From the NCBI GenBank assembly GCA_016110215.1, contig JADWQD010000005.1, forward strand, positions 620,001 to 684,000: a DNA stretch of 64,000 bases, written 5' to 3'. The notes below the pieces were generated by a model, which saw only the letters and a list, made by a program, of their open reading frames with translations, was not told where the DNA came from and did not search any database. The stretch is from Capronia americana. Taxonomy: Eukaryota; Ascomycota; Eurotiomycetes; Chaetothyriales; Herpotrichiellaceae. Position 1 is the first letter of the stretch; each line of letters begins with the position of its first letter. Below are positions 21,672 to 32,537 of the stretch, one piece after another. Both the position numbers and the translations under genes were made by a program.

Positions 21672-22950
21672 GGTTCAACGGGGATGCGTACGGCGACATT
21701 GTTGTTTGCTGTTCATCACTTCATCGTTCCCTCCTCGCACTGTCTGTCTGTACATAAGATGTGAATCCGCGAAAGGTCGATTTTCATTTCAGGCCAGAAG
21801 TCGGAATTGCCTTCGACCAAGCGAGATGGCGGACTGAGCAACCTCAGCCGCAAATAATAGCACACCGGGAGTCTAGGCGTACGGGGGGCCGAATCGACGC
21901 CGCCTAAAGACACGAAACACAGCCTCCCGCTTGTTCTTAGAAACCGGGCTGCATCCAGTTTAGCGACTCTGAATCTCAGCCTCTCGGAGCACTTTCACCT
22001 TCGTCTACGCGTTTCAGGGCGTGCGACCGCCACACGTCGTGCAAAACGCTCTACGAGTATGAGCACGAAATGAGCGAGGGCTTCCCCGTGCGCCGATTCC
22101 TTCTTCCGAGCAGCGTCCAACACTGCGCCTCGTCAGCCTGCTATCTACATTTTCATATACAGTACCCAGGTCCATATCGCCTGCCGCTGCCGTCGCGGTA
22201 CTTTGCTATCGTCGTCCAGCGGCCAACACCCAGTGCTTGGACATGTCATCGACTCGGTGTTGGCGTCATGTTCTAGACAAGGGCTCCATTCGGTATTCAG
22301 GGCACCGACCAGTCACCGTGTCCTGCAACGTGGTTATTCTCGCATCTGACTGCGCATGCATATACCCAATAGTCACGAATAACTGCAATCCGTAATTTGC
22401 TGTCGCTCGCCAGCACCTCACCCGCCAAGACAGCGTTAGAGGCGCAAAGTAAGCTGGAGTGCAGGGCATGCGAAGTTAGGCTTGTGGCATCTTACACGAG
22501 TGCTTGCATCAGAGGATGCGGCGACAACGTGATACGGTCTCAGCACCTTGCTCATCCCTTAGCATTCATGATCACAGCAGATAGTATGTTGGACCTTCTG
22601 TCGCTGTAAGAAGGAAAATACTGCCATCTCGGCATCAGCGACCGTTCCTTCGTAGGATCATACAATCCCAAGCAGTGAATCCCACCTGGACTCTTGCCTC
22701 CTGGCCCAAATGGCTGTTCCAGCCACTTGCAGCGCTAACAGAATACGTTGTAAGGCATGATAAAAAGGCGACAGCCCTATCCATGAAGACGCCCACCCGC
22801 TTTTCCAACGCCGATCCATCCAGTAACCCCCCGCCAGTACTCCCGGCGCCACATTGCTCTTTCCCAATGCGCCGCTAAAGTACACCATCAAAGCCACTTT
22901 TGTCCCTCTTATAGCCGTGGAACAGGACGGCAAAGATCTGCCAGTCTGCC
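21672..22950. other. Intergenic, DUF3433 promoter and TVP18 3' flank
   Basis: About 1.3 kb without a supportable gene. Several frames of 60-90 codons on both strands have no motif. I see no tRNA or repeat. Confidence 0.4.
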
Positions 22951-23671
22951 CTACACAATCATCTGCGCGACGCCCTGTCCACCGAGCGTCTTACTCCCCA
23001 CGAATTCCTGCTGTTTCAGTCCTGCTAATGCGTAGCATGCTCCTGCAAGAGCCAGCATAACGGCCGCTGCGATCAAGGAGCTACTATCAACTATGATGCT
23101 CAGCCACTGGATCAAGGACATGACACCGTAGATGGCGGCTCGCATGTAGTTTGTAGTGAATCGGCGGATGAAGGCGTCGAATTTGGCCGAAGTAGGACAG
23201 ATTCGCAGCAGGAGAGGGACTTCAATGAATATGAGGATCAGGGCGGAGCAACTGCGCAATGGATGTTAGAAAACGTCAGTCGGCCGAGGATGTTGCTTGA
23301 GGGAAACGTACAGGAGTAGAACGCTGAATAGAATGAGCAGGTTGAAGTGGAAGATGTTGGCGATACCCAGCGCGAATCCAAGGAGGATGCATATTACTCC
23401 GAGCCTGTTGAGCCATGGTCAGCCGCCTGTTCATTTTGCGCTTATCGCTGCTGTCATTCAGTCCGTAGGCGAGACCACTCGCTGTTTCGTTCTCAAAGAG
23501 TAGCGTAGCGAGATATTCGACAGCGAGGGTTTCCTGGGAACTAGGAGACGTCGTAAGGAGGCTTACCATTGTCCGTAAATGCCTGCGGCGGTTGTAAGCT
23601 CATGGCCGGCGCATTCTGTTGAGACCACACTTACTAAAGTTCCGTGACCTGAATTCCTCTGCAAGTGTCAT
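22951..23671 (-). CDS. TVP18: Golgi membrane protein TVP18
   Basis: Four exons, complement(join(22951..23251,23312..23404,23567..23582,23635..23671)), give 148 residues, the usual length of the family. Exon 1 encodes MTLAEEFRSRNF; exon 2 is only 16 nt and completes SIYGQW; exon 3 gives the first two membrane helices; exon 4 encodes ALILIFIEVPLLLRICPTS, KFDAFIRRFTTNYMRAA and the conserved end KTLGGQGVAQMIV. Each piece agrees with the fungal TVP18 family, small four-helix proteins of late Golgi Tlg2 vesicles (Yip4/Yip5 partners). Introns have clean GTAAGT, GTAAGC and GTACGT donors. The intron before exon 3 is 162 nt, longer than most here. Only exon 4 forms a sizeable frame by itself, so a simple frame scan misses the start. 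Confidence 0.93.
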
Positions 23672-24545
23672 AGCGCTTTCCTGGCGTGATGTTGATCACG
23701 CTTCTGTTCTTGGTCAGTCGGAGAGGCAGATGTCGCAGGACGTCGGTATCGATGTTGCTGATCTGGCGCTCCGGAGATGCTGAGATACTTGTGGCTAGCC
23801 TATGCTCCAAGCGTCGCTTGTACCTGACGGTATGCTTGAGGAAGAAGTGCGGAGGGTATTGAGCTACCGGTGTATTGTTACGGGTGCTTCGAGGTTGTCT
23901 GTTTGTGAGTTCGCAGCGTGAGATGTTGTGTTGTGACAGGTGCAACACAAAAGCGAGACAAGGATCACAGAAGCCGAAGTCCTAGCGCAAGGGCCCTCGC
24001 AACAGGCTCCACCCAATATTTAGACACGATGCACTCGGTAGATTTGAAGTCGACTCTTACAGCCAAAGTCCTCAGTCAAAGAAGCCACGGTTTTAGGGCT
24101 GCGAATGATTTATTGCAAGAGAGATTTATTACGTCCTAAGAAGGAAACAGAGAAGCCTGGGTTCGCCCAAGGTCCAACAGCATGTGGCGCCATCAGCACG
24201 AGCATCGGCCACGCACGCTGGCTGCTTGTCAGCCCGTTCGAGACATATTTAACGCCACTCGGAAAAGGGGATTCCATGGAGAATGTTGCAGCCTTGTCAA
24301 CAGTGTGGTAGTTTTCTCTTGTCTGCCTGCTACTGATTCTCCTTCTATCGTCATAGTATCAGCGGCACTACCTCATTCATAGCTTGGTCCTCAATGTTGG
24401 AGGCTTTTGCTTGCAGACGCGGGTAACTGTATCCTTCCTATCCTGCGCCTTCCGCAATGCATGCTTGACCACCCTTCGTGTGCTCGACTTCAGCCCTCTA
24501 GGAGATTGATTTTCAACCGCAACAAGGAATTCCGCTGAGAGGCTC
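23672..24545. other. Intergenic, TVP18 promoter and NTF2 3' flank
   Basis: Spacer between two minus-strand genes. No coding or repeat feature is supportable. Confidence 0.4.
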
Positions 24546-25370
24546 TCAGCCTGCAGCATACACCACTGTCCACACATGTCAGCAATTCCCATCCCAAACG
24601 TCTTCCCCGGTTGCACATACATCTGAAGACGTCGTTGAAAACGAAGTAGCTACCACCTTCCGGCACCAAGCTGAACGTTTGGACGTAGCTCATGGGATGT
24701 GGTTGGTCGTCGACCTGCGTTGTCCCATCCCGTCAGACTCGTGATAATGAAGAATCCCAGGACATCTGTTCCACCTACCTGCAATGCGCCAGTCACCAAA
24801 ACCAAAATACCTCCCTGCTCATTGAACGGCTGCGCATCTGTCGTATCAATTCGGTGTTGGACTTTCTGGAACGGCAGGTTCTGCAATAAGGATCTTTCCG
24901 TCAGTTCTTCGTCTCTGGCCGTGCTGCTAATCACGATCCTCGCCCACGGTGGTCAAGGTTACTACACACCGTCAGCTTCTCCAGGATGCTCTGTGTTCCC
25001 ATGAACTGTTCTTTCTCGAAGGTAAGCATCGACTTCTCTCTCTGTTTCTCATCTGTTAGATCATGTGTACCCCCGTTCAATGCTCAAGGATCTGGGAGAA
25101 TCAACCGCAGACGTACGTAGAGAGCTGCCAATTGTGTGCGGTCCGCATCGAAAGTCTTGTAGTAGAACTCAACAAATTGCTCTACAGGCGCATTAGGTCT
25201 TCGACCATGGTTAGGTACCGAGCAGTGAAGGACACGTACGAGCGATGGTTTGGAAGTCTGCACGGCAGCACCAGGTTAGCAAGTGCTCACAAAGAGGGCC
25301 CCAAGCACCGCGATGAGGCGATGAGGCGGTCACAACTGGGAGGTGCACAGAGGGAACACCTACCTGCCAT
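24546..25370 (-). CDS. NTF2: Nuclear transport factor 2
   Basis: Seven exons, complement(join(24546..24565,24621..24714,24779..24880,24970..25041,25117..25181,25240..25257,25364..25370)), give 125 residues, the canonical NTF2 length. The exons are 7, 18, 65, 72, 102, 94 and 20 nt. The translation begins MADFQTIAQQFVEFYYKTFD, then ADRTQLAALYREKSMLTFEK, GTQSILEKLTNLPFQKVQHR, the GGILVLVTGAL strand, MSYVQTFSLVPEGGSYFVFN and ends DVFRLVYAAG. All are hallmarks of NTF2, the homodimer that carries Ran-GDP into the nucleus via FG nucleoporins. In exon 4 a further AG lies 15 bases upstream of the chosen acceptor; the chosen one restores LYREKSMLTF. Every join keeps frame and every family block is present once, so the model is well supported although no exon exceeds 102 nt. 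Confidence 0.94.
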
Positions 25371-26277
25371 CTTGGCCGGGATAAGAGACTCTATGCACAG
25401 TTGCAAGGAGAGTTAGATATCGCGCACAAGTCCTAGGTTTATCCTCGCGCAGCCTGGTGCTTGCTGGCCAAAAAGCAAACACAAACAGGAGGAAAGCAGT
25501 CACTACCCCGCGGATAAATTACTGGGACGACCATCTCTGGCGCGGGCTGTGTCAGGCATCATCACGTGCTCTCTGCCAAGCAATTCGGAGGTTGAAACGG
25601 TTCTCTTCGCTTCCTTCACTTTAATTTTCTCCGTCGTTCCTTGTAACGTGCCATCTTGTGTTCAAACAACCACGTTCAGCTGGTGTTTGTCTGTACGTCA
25701 GCCGCACTTTCAAACCCGTCTGGTCTTGTGATTCACGTTTTGGAATGCCTCCTCGGCAACCTCGGTGCCCAACTCAATATGGTATGTTCACCTGTTTTCC
25801 TGTTTCTTTTGCACAGCTCCGATGATTTTCACCTATATGCTCAAACGATAACTGACGAGGCGACTGGCCCGTCAAAGCTGGTCGTCGGTGACTTCAAAAA
25901 TTATGTCAAGTCTCAACAGTATGAGGAGCTTCAGTACACAATTACATTATGGTGTTTCGGAACAGCAGTGAAAGGAATTTTACTGACTCTGCTGGCGTCC
26001 AGTTTTCTGTCCGCCTCTAAACAGCTCTTTCCTCTGATAAGACGAATGATGACGCCGATTGTTGACCGCGACGAGCCTTTAAACGGGTTAAAAACGGGTT
26101 AAATGATTTTATTTCGATTACCAGATTTTCCAATACCAATATTTGGCTTTTAGTTCTCCAGACTTGCTTGTGCTCATCACCTGGATGGCCTCGCATTCAA
26201 AATCAATGCTATGCCAAACCCATTCCCTTTCACCAATGCATATCATGTCTTTGTTCCGCTTCTCATAGAGCATTAGA
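25371..26277. other. Intergenic, NTF2 promoter and 3' flank of next gene
   Basis: A short plus-strand start at about 25747 (MPPRQPRCPTQY) is followed at once by a donor-like GTATGT, but the nearest acceptor gives a 35 nt intron and an early stop. I do not call it a gene. Nothing else was seen. Confidence 0.4.
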
Positions 26278-28089
26278 TTACCCTCTCTTGCCCCTCCCAC
26301 TGCCCCTCTCGCCTCTCTCACCCTCCCTTTTATGCCACGGGTCGGCCGGCCACACCCACCCTCTGACCGTCCTTGCCTCCCTCTTCTCGCCCATCTGCGG
26401 CTCGGGAATCCACTTGTCCTTGCCATCCTTGCCCAACTCCTCGACGTCTCCGTCCTCGTCGATGCTCAGGATGCTGTCACCGTGATTGCCGCCGTCCCAA
26501 ATGCGCTGTCTCGTCAGCGCACCGGGTCCGCCCACGTCCATGAAGCTGCTTGGTTGGCCTGGCAGCGGGGTCGCCTTCGCCAGCATGAGGAGATAGTACA
26601 GTGCCAAGGTAACGGTCAGGTTGACTCCGCTCTCGCCCTTGCTCTCATTGCGGGCAAAAGTCTTGGTCTCCACAGCTTCAGCGACTTCAACAAAGCCGAA
26701 GTACGGTTGGCCCCGCTCATCGCAACCCGCACGGACACAGACAAGTTCGATCTCGGTGATGATGAACCCGTACCGACAACTGTGCTCGCGCATGCATTTC
26801 TGCAGATGCGCCAGTGTGCGCAGGTACTCGACCTTGCGTGCGGGGCCTTCGAGGCGCATACCGGTGTTCCAACGATCAAATGATCGGACAAGGCCGACAA
26901 CACGGCCTCGTGGGAGGCCGGAGAGAGTGCGGTCGTTGTCGGTTGGGTAGTTTGCGAGGAAGGTGGGCGTATTGGCCGAGTTGGCACTAAGGCCGGATCC
27001 TGTTGGAGTGGGTGCCGGGTACAGACAGATGGAGTTGTTGCCCAGGGATAGTCTTGTGGCGGCGTTGATTTTAGGAAAGTAAATCTTCGAGATCAGGTTG
27101 GCAAGGTCGGCCTCTGAGCCGGGTGTCACGGTCGCGGTGTTCAGGTTGTTGCCCGGTAAACAGCTGGCATCGTGTTGGAAGTTGAGCAGTGTTAAGAGGT
27201 CAGGAATGGCAGACATCGTCTGAAGGGAGAACGATTTCCAGGGCCGGACGTTTCGAATATCCCACCAGAAGTGGTTGGTCAGACCGCGGCCAGTCTGGAA
27301 TGTAAGATGGCGCACGAGGTTAACTGGCTGGGTTGGCTGGGTCAGATAGCTAAGCATGCTGATGGTAGACGCTGGTGGCAGCATTGGCGGAGGGCTCATC
27401 GAACAAGGTCGAGAGATGGTCTCAAGATCGATGGGCATGTCGAAGGTACCCTCCAAGTTGATCATGGGGGGCTCTGGCATAGCCATATTCGTATATGGCA
27501 TGACATTAGTGGCGAAGAGATCTGGAGAAGGTGTCTGTTGGTTGTGAGAGACATAGACTGGCATGTGGCGGTAGGTGGGATAGCCGAAACGATTCAGAAC
27601 TTCGCTGTTGATGCTTGACGCCGAAGTCGAGCGAGAATGTGTCTTGACAGGCACATGGAGCTGTACCTTTGACAGGCCCGGAGAAGGGTTCAATGAGTTG
27701 GACCGCGAGTACGAAGCATTCGAAACGGGCGACATCATCGGCGCGCACTCGACAGGCTCGGTAGCACTCCTGTACATGACAGGCCTGGCATGCTTAGCAT
27801 TGTGGATGATGGACGATGAGGTTCGTCGGTGGATCGATGGGCGATGGGCGGATGAGGGCTCCAGGGAGGAGTCCTGGGTCCTGATTTTTGGAAGCAAGGT
27901 CGGTCCATGTTGACGGAGAACTGGAGATCGACTTGGAGTGTAATTACTAGCACTGATTATTGACTCGGGTGAGGTGTCCACTGTGCAGGACGACGAGTTT
28001 GACAGATTCCGAGTATGGCGATGCTGACCAGCAGCACTCGCAGCCTCCGGAGGCGTAAGAGGTCTATAGTAGTAAGGTGCCAACGACAT
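26278..28089 (-). CDS. Conserved fungal protein of unknown function, 603 residues
   Basis: The frame runs from an ATG at 28089 (MSLAPYYYRPLTPPEAAS) to a stop at 26278. An in-frame ATG at 28101 exists, but it lies inside a likely 5'-UTR intron (28091..28148, GTGAGT to CCAG), so I chose the inner one. Residues 1-230 are Ser/Pro-rich and disordered. A folded C-terminal half starts near FQTGRGLTNHFWWDIRNVRP and continues through RVVGLVRSFDRWNTGMRLEG, KVEYLRTLAHLQKCMREH and YGFIITEIELVCVRAG, then VNLTVTLALYYLLMLAK. I recall the pattern as a protein conserved in filamentous ascomycetes, sometimes labelled 'sialidase' by automated pipelines; I see no sialidase Asp-box. The strand/helix run with a Glu in ITEIELV faintly recalls PD-(D/E)XK folds, which is speculation. 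Confidence 0.82.
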   Translation of the reverse strand: MSLAPYYYRPLTPPEAASAAGQHRHTRNLSNSSSCTVDTSPESIISASNYTPSRSPVLRQHGPTLLPKIRTQDSSLEPSSAHRPSIHRRTSSSIIHNAKHARPVMYRSATEPVECAPMMSPVSNASYSRSNSLNPSPGLSKVQLHVPVKTHSRSTSASSINSEVLNRFGYPTYRHMPVYVSHNQQTPSPDLFATNVMPYTNMAMPEPPMINLEGTFDMPIDLETISRPCSMSPPPMLPPASTISMLSYLTQPTQPVNLVRHLTFQTGRGLTNHFWWDIRNVRPWKSFSLQTMSAIPDLLTLLNFQHDASCLPGNNLNTATVTPGSEADLANLISKIYFPKINAATRLSLGNNSICLYPAPTPTGSGLSANSANTPTFLANYPTDNDRTLSGLPRGRVVGLVRSFDRWNTGMRLEGPARKVEYLRTLAHLQKCMREHSCRYGFIITEIELVCVRAGCDERGQPYFGFVEVAEAVETKTFARNESKGESGVNLTVTLALYYLLMLAKATPLPGQPSSFMDVGGPGALTRQRIWDGGNHGDSILSIDEDGDVEELGKDGKDKWIPEPQMGEKREARTVRGWVWPADPWHKREGERGERGSGRGKRG

Positions 28090-29717
28090 TCTGGAGGGCA
28101 TGTGAGTAAGATTTCGTCAAGGCCAGGCAGCTATGTCGGCAAACTCACATGTTGTAACTTTTGTTGATTCCGAGCGACAACCAGTGGTCAGTGAGAAGCC
28201 AGCTTCTCAGAGTCTAACAACAAAGGAAAGGAGATGACAGTAAAGGAAAGAAGGATTGCCAATGGCACGCAGACTGATTCTTCAGTCTTGCAACTTGGAA
28301 AGAATGAAAGGCTCAGAGCTCTTGTGAGGGAGGGAGGACCAGGTATAAATGGGCTGGGTGTATGCGACCGATGGTGGGCATCATCGAAGGCCGGCCAACA
28401 ACGTCCTGCAGGTCACTATGCAGATGAAACGTGGAGCAAGAGCATAGAAGGAAACAAACACGCCGTCACGGTGTTCGAGAACTCGATGTTGCGTAACCCG
28501 CTGACCGCCAACTTCGATACCGCGAAGCGTGGAGCGTGGTATACGCGCCTGATGGAAACATTTCAAAATGCAACTATTTTGGGTGGACGAGGTCGCCTGA
28601 GGCTGCAAATCCCCTCGTGGCAATTGTCAAACTGGCCCAGACAGAGTGTAACAAGGCTCTGGTTGAGTTCGTCATGTCTTACGAGGCAATCTATGTCGGC
28701 GCTTGGTGGTTATTTCGAGAGATGAGCTTCTTGCGACAAAGCGGCTGTTTGACGGAACTCCAGGCTTTGGGGCGACCAGCGGCAATCTGAGGAGATTGCC
28801 GGCTTGCAGGCGTGGCTGAAGCGCGGCCCAGAGGCCCAGCAGAATTGTTCCGGGTAGACGTGTGGGACTTTCTGGAGCACCGACCTTCCCTCAGATACGC
28901 GCTGGGAGCTGCGCAGCGGTTTATGGGCTTCCATTGGTGCTGAGTTTGGCGCGGGCTGCGAAAAATACCACTTCTCGAGCCTAGAAGGTGGCGCAGCTTA
29001 AGCAGCCTTCCGCTGGGCAGGTTGAGCGAGGGCCCCGCCAAGTCGCGAACTCGTTGTTCTCGCGTCACTCTCCCGTCGCGAAAAGCCCACGAAGTCACGT
29101 TGATGGCCGCATCGTCTTGCAGACTGCATGCATAAGTGCTTCACGAACTAGACACGAAGAAAGAACGACTATAGCCTCCCAGCCTCTTTGTTTCCATGCA
29201 CATCGCTCGTTCTGTGTATGCTCGCATCAGCCCACTGCTGTTCGCCTCATTCCCACTGGCCTCGACGGTTGTCGGAGTTGCCCTGCGTTTCAGGTTGGAA
29301 ATATTCGGTGCGAAACAGGTCACTTACTGGTCGTCTCCAGGCTGATGAACGACGCAAGTTGCATTAGGCGCATCTTACAAGGAATTATCTCTCCCAACCT
29401 CATGCAGAGCGGCTGTTTCGGGATACTCAGAACGCTAGACAATCCTAGACGACAATTCGCCTCTTCCTCGTGCTGTCTGCTGATCAAGTATCGCCGGTCT
29501 GAGGTCCTCCCTCGCGCAACCTTGGGATATCCTCCATATGTACAAGTGTATGCGAGGCCCAATGCCGCTCTTCTGCCAGACCCAATCAATTCTACCATTG
29601 CAACGCCTGCCCTCTATCGATAGACTTTGTCTACATCATCCACCAATGCAAGTCCGGAGCTCAAACATGAAACACGGTCTCTGGCGCACGAATGATACAC
29701 TTTGCTTCCGATCGCAC
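28090..29717. other. Intergenic, about 1.6 kb
   Basis: This holds the 5' flank of the unknown-function gene (minus strand), with its probable UTR intron at 28091-28148, and the 3' flank of ERG13. Frames up to 211 codons occur (28988-29623 plus) but show no domain, have odd composition and I treat them as chance. Confidence 0.4.
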
Positions 29718-31295
29718 TCATGCCTTGATATCGTAGTTCCGTCGGAACATTTCATCGACCTGAGTCAAGTAGTAAGTTCCAGGGACCAGATGCTCCACGT
29801 CCCCGGCGGGCTTGAAATCCTTCTTCAGATGTGCCTTCTCTCGGAGCAAGCACATATCGTCATACACCTCGGGTGCAACCACCCGTCGGGCATCCAGTCG
29901 TTCTTGTAGATTGAGCTTCTCGGCCATCTCCGTAGTGTCACCAACGACTTTCAAGCTGAACATTGAGCTAGCTAGACCACTGCCGTAGCTGAATACGCCC
30001 ACTCTCTTGCCCTGAAGAGTCTTGGGAGCAATATTGCTGATGAGGCCGGCAATGCCTCCATAAACACTGCCGCAGTACATGTTCCCGCACATGGTGGCGA
30101 CCTGAATGGCAGGCTGGACACGCTCGGCAAAGCGCTTCTTCGTCAGGCCCATGAATGTCTTTTCGACAGTCTTGTCGCTCAAAGATGCCTGATAGTCAAG
30201 GTCGCGTAATTCAGGCGCAACCTCGTTGAATTGGGGATGGTTCGGGTCTTCCAGGAAATCATTGTACAGCAGCCGGGCGTACGACTTCGAGACGAGCTTG
30301 CATGTCGGAGCATGGAATGCCATATAGTCGAATCGGTCCACAGGAGCTTTCTCGACCTCTTCTTTGTGGACGCCATTGCCATTGACGTGGTGTCCGTTGA
30401 CGCCGTTCGACTGAGATTTGAGTGTTCTTTCGCGGGCATTGTATGCTTTGTAGCATGCGTCGACAGCTTCCGTGTAGCACTTCAGCGAGAACTGGCCATC
30501 AACATAAGGGTACTCGCTGGTGAGATCAGGCTTGTAAAAGTCGTATGCGTGGGTGATGTATGAGCCTCTGAGACCGGCTTCAAATGCAATGGGCGCATCG
30601 GGACCGATCAACATGGCTACACAGCCAGCACCACCGGTCGGGCGAGCATTGCCCTTCTTGTACAAGGCAATGTCACCTGCGACCACGATGGCGTCTCGTC
30701 CATCCCAAGCAGAAGATTCAATCCAGTTTAAAGAGTTGAAGACAGCGTTTGTGCCACCGCTACAGACGGTCAGGACATGTCTTCCCCGGTGGAATGGGAA
30801 CTCGATGAACTCACTAGCAGGCATTGTAAGAGTCGACACCCTCGACGTTGAAGTTGCCCGACTCTTGGAATAATTGCATCAGCACGGATTTCACGCTCTT
30901 GCTCTTGTCCAACATCGTCTCAGTGCCGACCTCGAGTCTGCCGATGTTGTTGAGGTCAATGTTGTACTTCTTGATCAGGCTTGTCAGAGTGGTGAGGGCG
31001 AGAGAATAGATGTCTGCGGAAACAGAGTCAGTGGACGCCACAATCTCTCCTCGTGCTGTTTCGCAACGGACCTTCTCTGTCATCGCAAAAGGACATCCGA
31101 GTCTGTCCAAGTCCGATCGTGTATTTGCCCGCTGCCACGCCATCGAACTTCTCCAAGTCGGCTTGATCAACGCACTGAGGATCTGTAAGCGTGTGCCCCC
31201 GCCGCAAAGTCCATCTCGTGCTGAATCTCGCATACCTGGTTTGGGAAGTAGATTTCAATGGCTTTGATGCCAATATTCTGAGGTCGGGACGCCAT
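29718..31295 (-). CDS. ERG13: Hydroxymethylglutaryl-CoA synthase
   Basis: Four exons, complement(join(29718..30759,30815..31013,31072..31174,31236..31295)), give 467 residues. It condenses acetyl-CoA with acetoacetyl-CoA in the mevalonate/ergosterol pathway. It starts MASRPQNIGIKAIEIYFPNQ and has the catalytic Glu in RLEVGTET (about 82), the nucleophilic Cys120 in SYNACYGGTNAVFN, and the catalytic His in FHAPTCKLV (about 270). All are intact. A Gly/Asn/His-rich insert, GVNGHHVNGNGVHKEEVEKA (about 240-259), interrupts the conserved core just before DRFDYMAFHAP. The second intron uses a weak donor, GTCCGT, yet the join gives the conserved DREDIYSLALT. No mitochondrial presequence is seen, so the cytosolic isoform is expected. 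Sterol feedback control is likely from pathway knowledge, but I could not point to an element. Confidence 0.96.
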
Positions 31296-32537
31296 GGTCG
31301 TTGGGGCGAAGGAGGAAATGTAGAAGTGGCTTAAGATGTGGTCGTCGCAGAGAAGAAGTCCGCAAACAAAGAACTGAGAAAGGGTGTTTTATCGCAGGGT
31401 TGAGAAGGCGGTGAAGTGGGGAGATCTAGGGCTAGAGATATCAAGGAGCGGCGAACTTTTTTTGTGGAGGCGTGCAAACAAGAAGGCGGGCACTTGGCCG
31501 ATCGTGCTATGATGGGCTTTTGTTTGCTTTGCAAGAAGTCTCCCAGATGGATTGTGTACGCTCGAATGCAGGAGAAAGAAAGATACAACGGCGAGAGCGG
31601 CGCAGATATTGGATTCGAGCAACGCCGCAGCCGAGCCGGTACCTCGACGGCAATGGATTTCGAAAATGATGCCACAAATTTCGAGATGCACGAGCCCGCA
31701 GTTGCTAGTCGTTGGGGAGAGCCCACTGTGCCCACTGCACCAGCACACACCACGCTTGGGGCAGACCGCCCGCATGACGACGCTTCTGGTTGGCTTGTTA
31801 AATCCCGTCAGGGACAGGCTAAGCTCTCTAAACCGTGCTAGCTGCTGTGAGCTGATCCGGATGCTTGTGTTCCTTGCATGAGGCAACCCTGAGAGGCTTG
31901 AAGGTTCCTGGCGCTCTATCGTTCTACACGGAACTGTCAACTCCGACATCGCATCCCCTTGACGACGCAATCTTTGGTAGTGACGTTGCACAAAGCCTTG
32001 TTTGTTTGTGTCAACGCAGGAGTTTCCATGATAATGCCGGCGACGTCACTTGATCTCGCTCCTGGCTTTGACGGAGAAGATAATGCGAGGGTTAAAAGCA
32101 ACCTACCCGTAAAGCGCCGGAAAAGCGTGATAGGTACATAGAACTAGCCTAGGTCTGGAGAGGGTAGAATGACTGAATACTCCGTACTCACTCGCACCTA
32201 TCCAAGTATGGCCACCTAGAGACATTCACCCGCGATACCCACATGCACACCCATACGGAGTAGGGATGCCTACTACGTATCTAATACACCGTAGGCACGC
32301 CTAGAATGTGCCCGGAACCATAAACTCCATGGACAAGGCTAAAAGCCGGGAAGGCTCGTTAAGTGGGGCGTGTGTAGTTTGGACAGTATTCGCTTCGCAC
32401 CGCAGGACAAGTGCTGAAATGGTTATTGACGCTCTCAATTCCGCATCTCCACGCCAATCTATCGGCCATCTATGATCATATCCCCATCTTCCAAGATCCT
32501 GTGCCAGTATGATCTATGGTCTTTATCCTTTCCATCA
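31296..32537. other. Intergenic, ERG13 promoter, with inverted TACTCCGTA motif
   Basis: This 1.2 kb lies between ERG13 and the SDR gene. An inverted pair of a nine-base word, TACTCCGTA at 32178-32186 and TACGGAGTA at 32254-32262, lies in the half nearer the SDR stop. A 200-codon antisense frame (31389-31991) has no motif and is rejected. Confidence 0.5.

Noticed and set aside
22397..22609. Possible small gene or tRNA in the DUF3433/TVP18 spacer
   Set aside because: No cloverleaf with A and B box could be found by eye and the frames show no motif.
25747..25850. Short plus-strand exon MPPRQPRCPTQY with GTATGT
   Set aside because: The nearest acceptor would leave a 35-nt intron, shorter than fungal minimum, and the frame stops soon after.
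28988..29623. 211-codon plus-strand frame
   Set aside because: High Cys/Ser/Arg composition without pattern, no good start context, and no splice or domain support.
31389..31991. 200-codon minus-strand frame upstream of ERG13
   Set aside because: No recognisable domain, mixed composition, and an overlapping plus-strand frame of similar quality; more likely promoter DNA.
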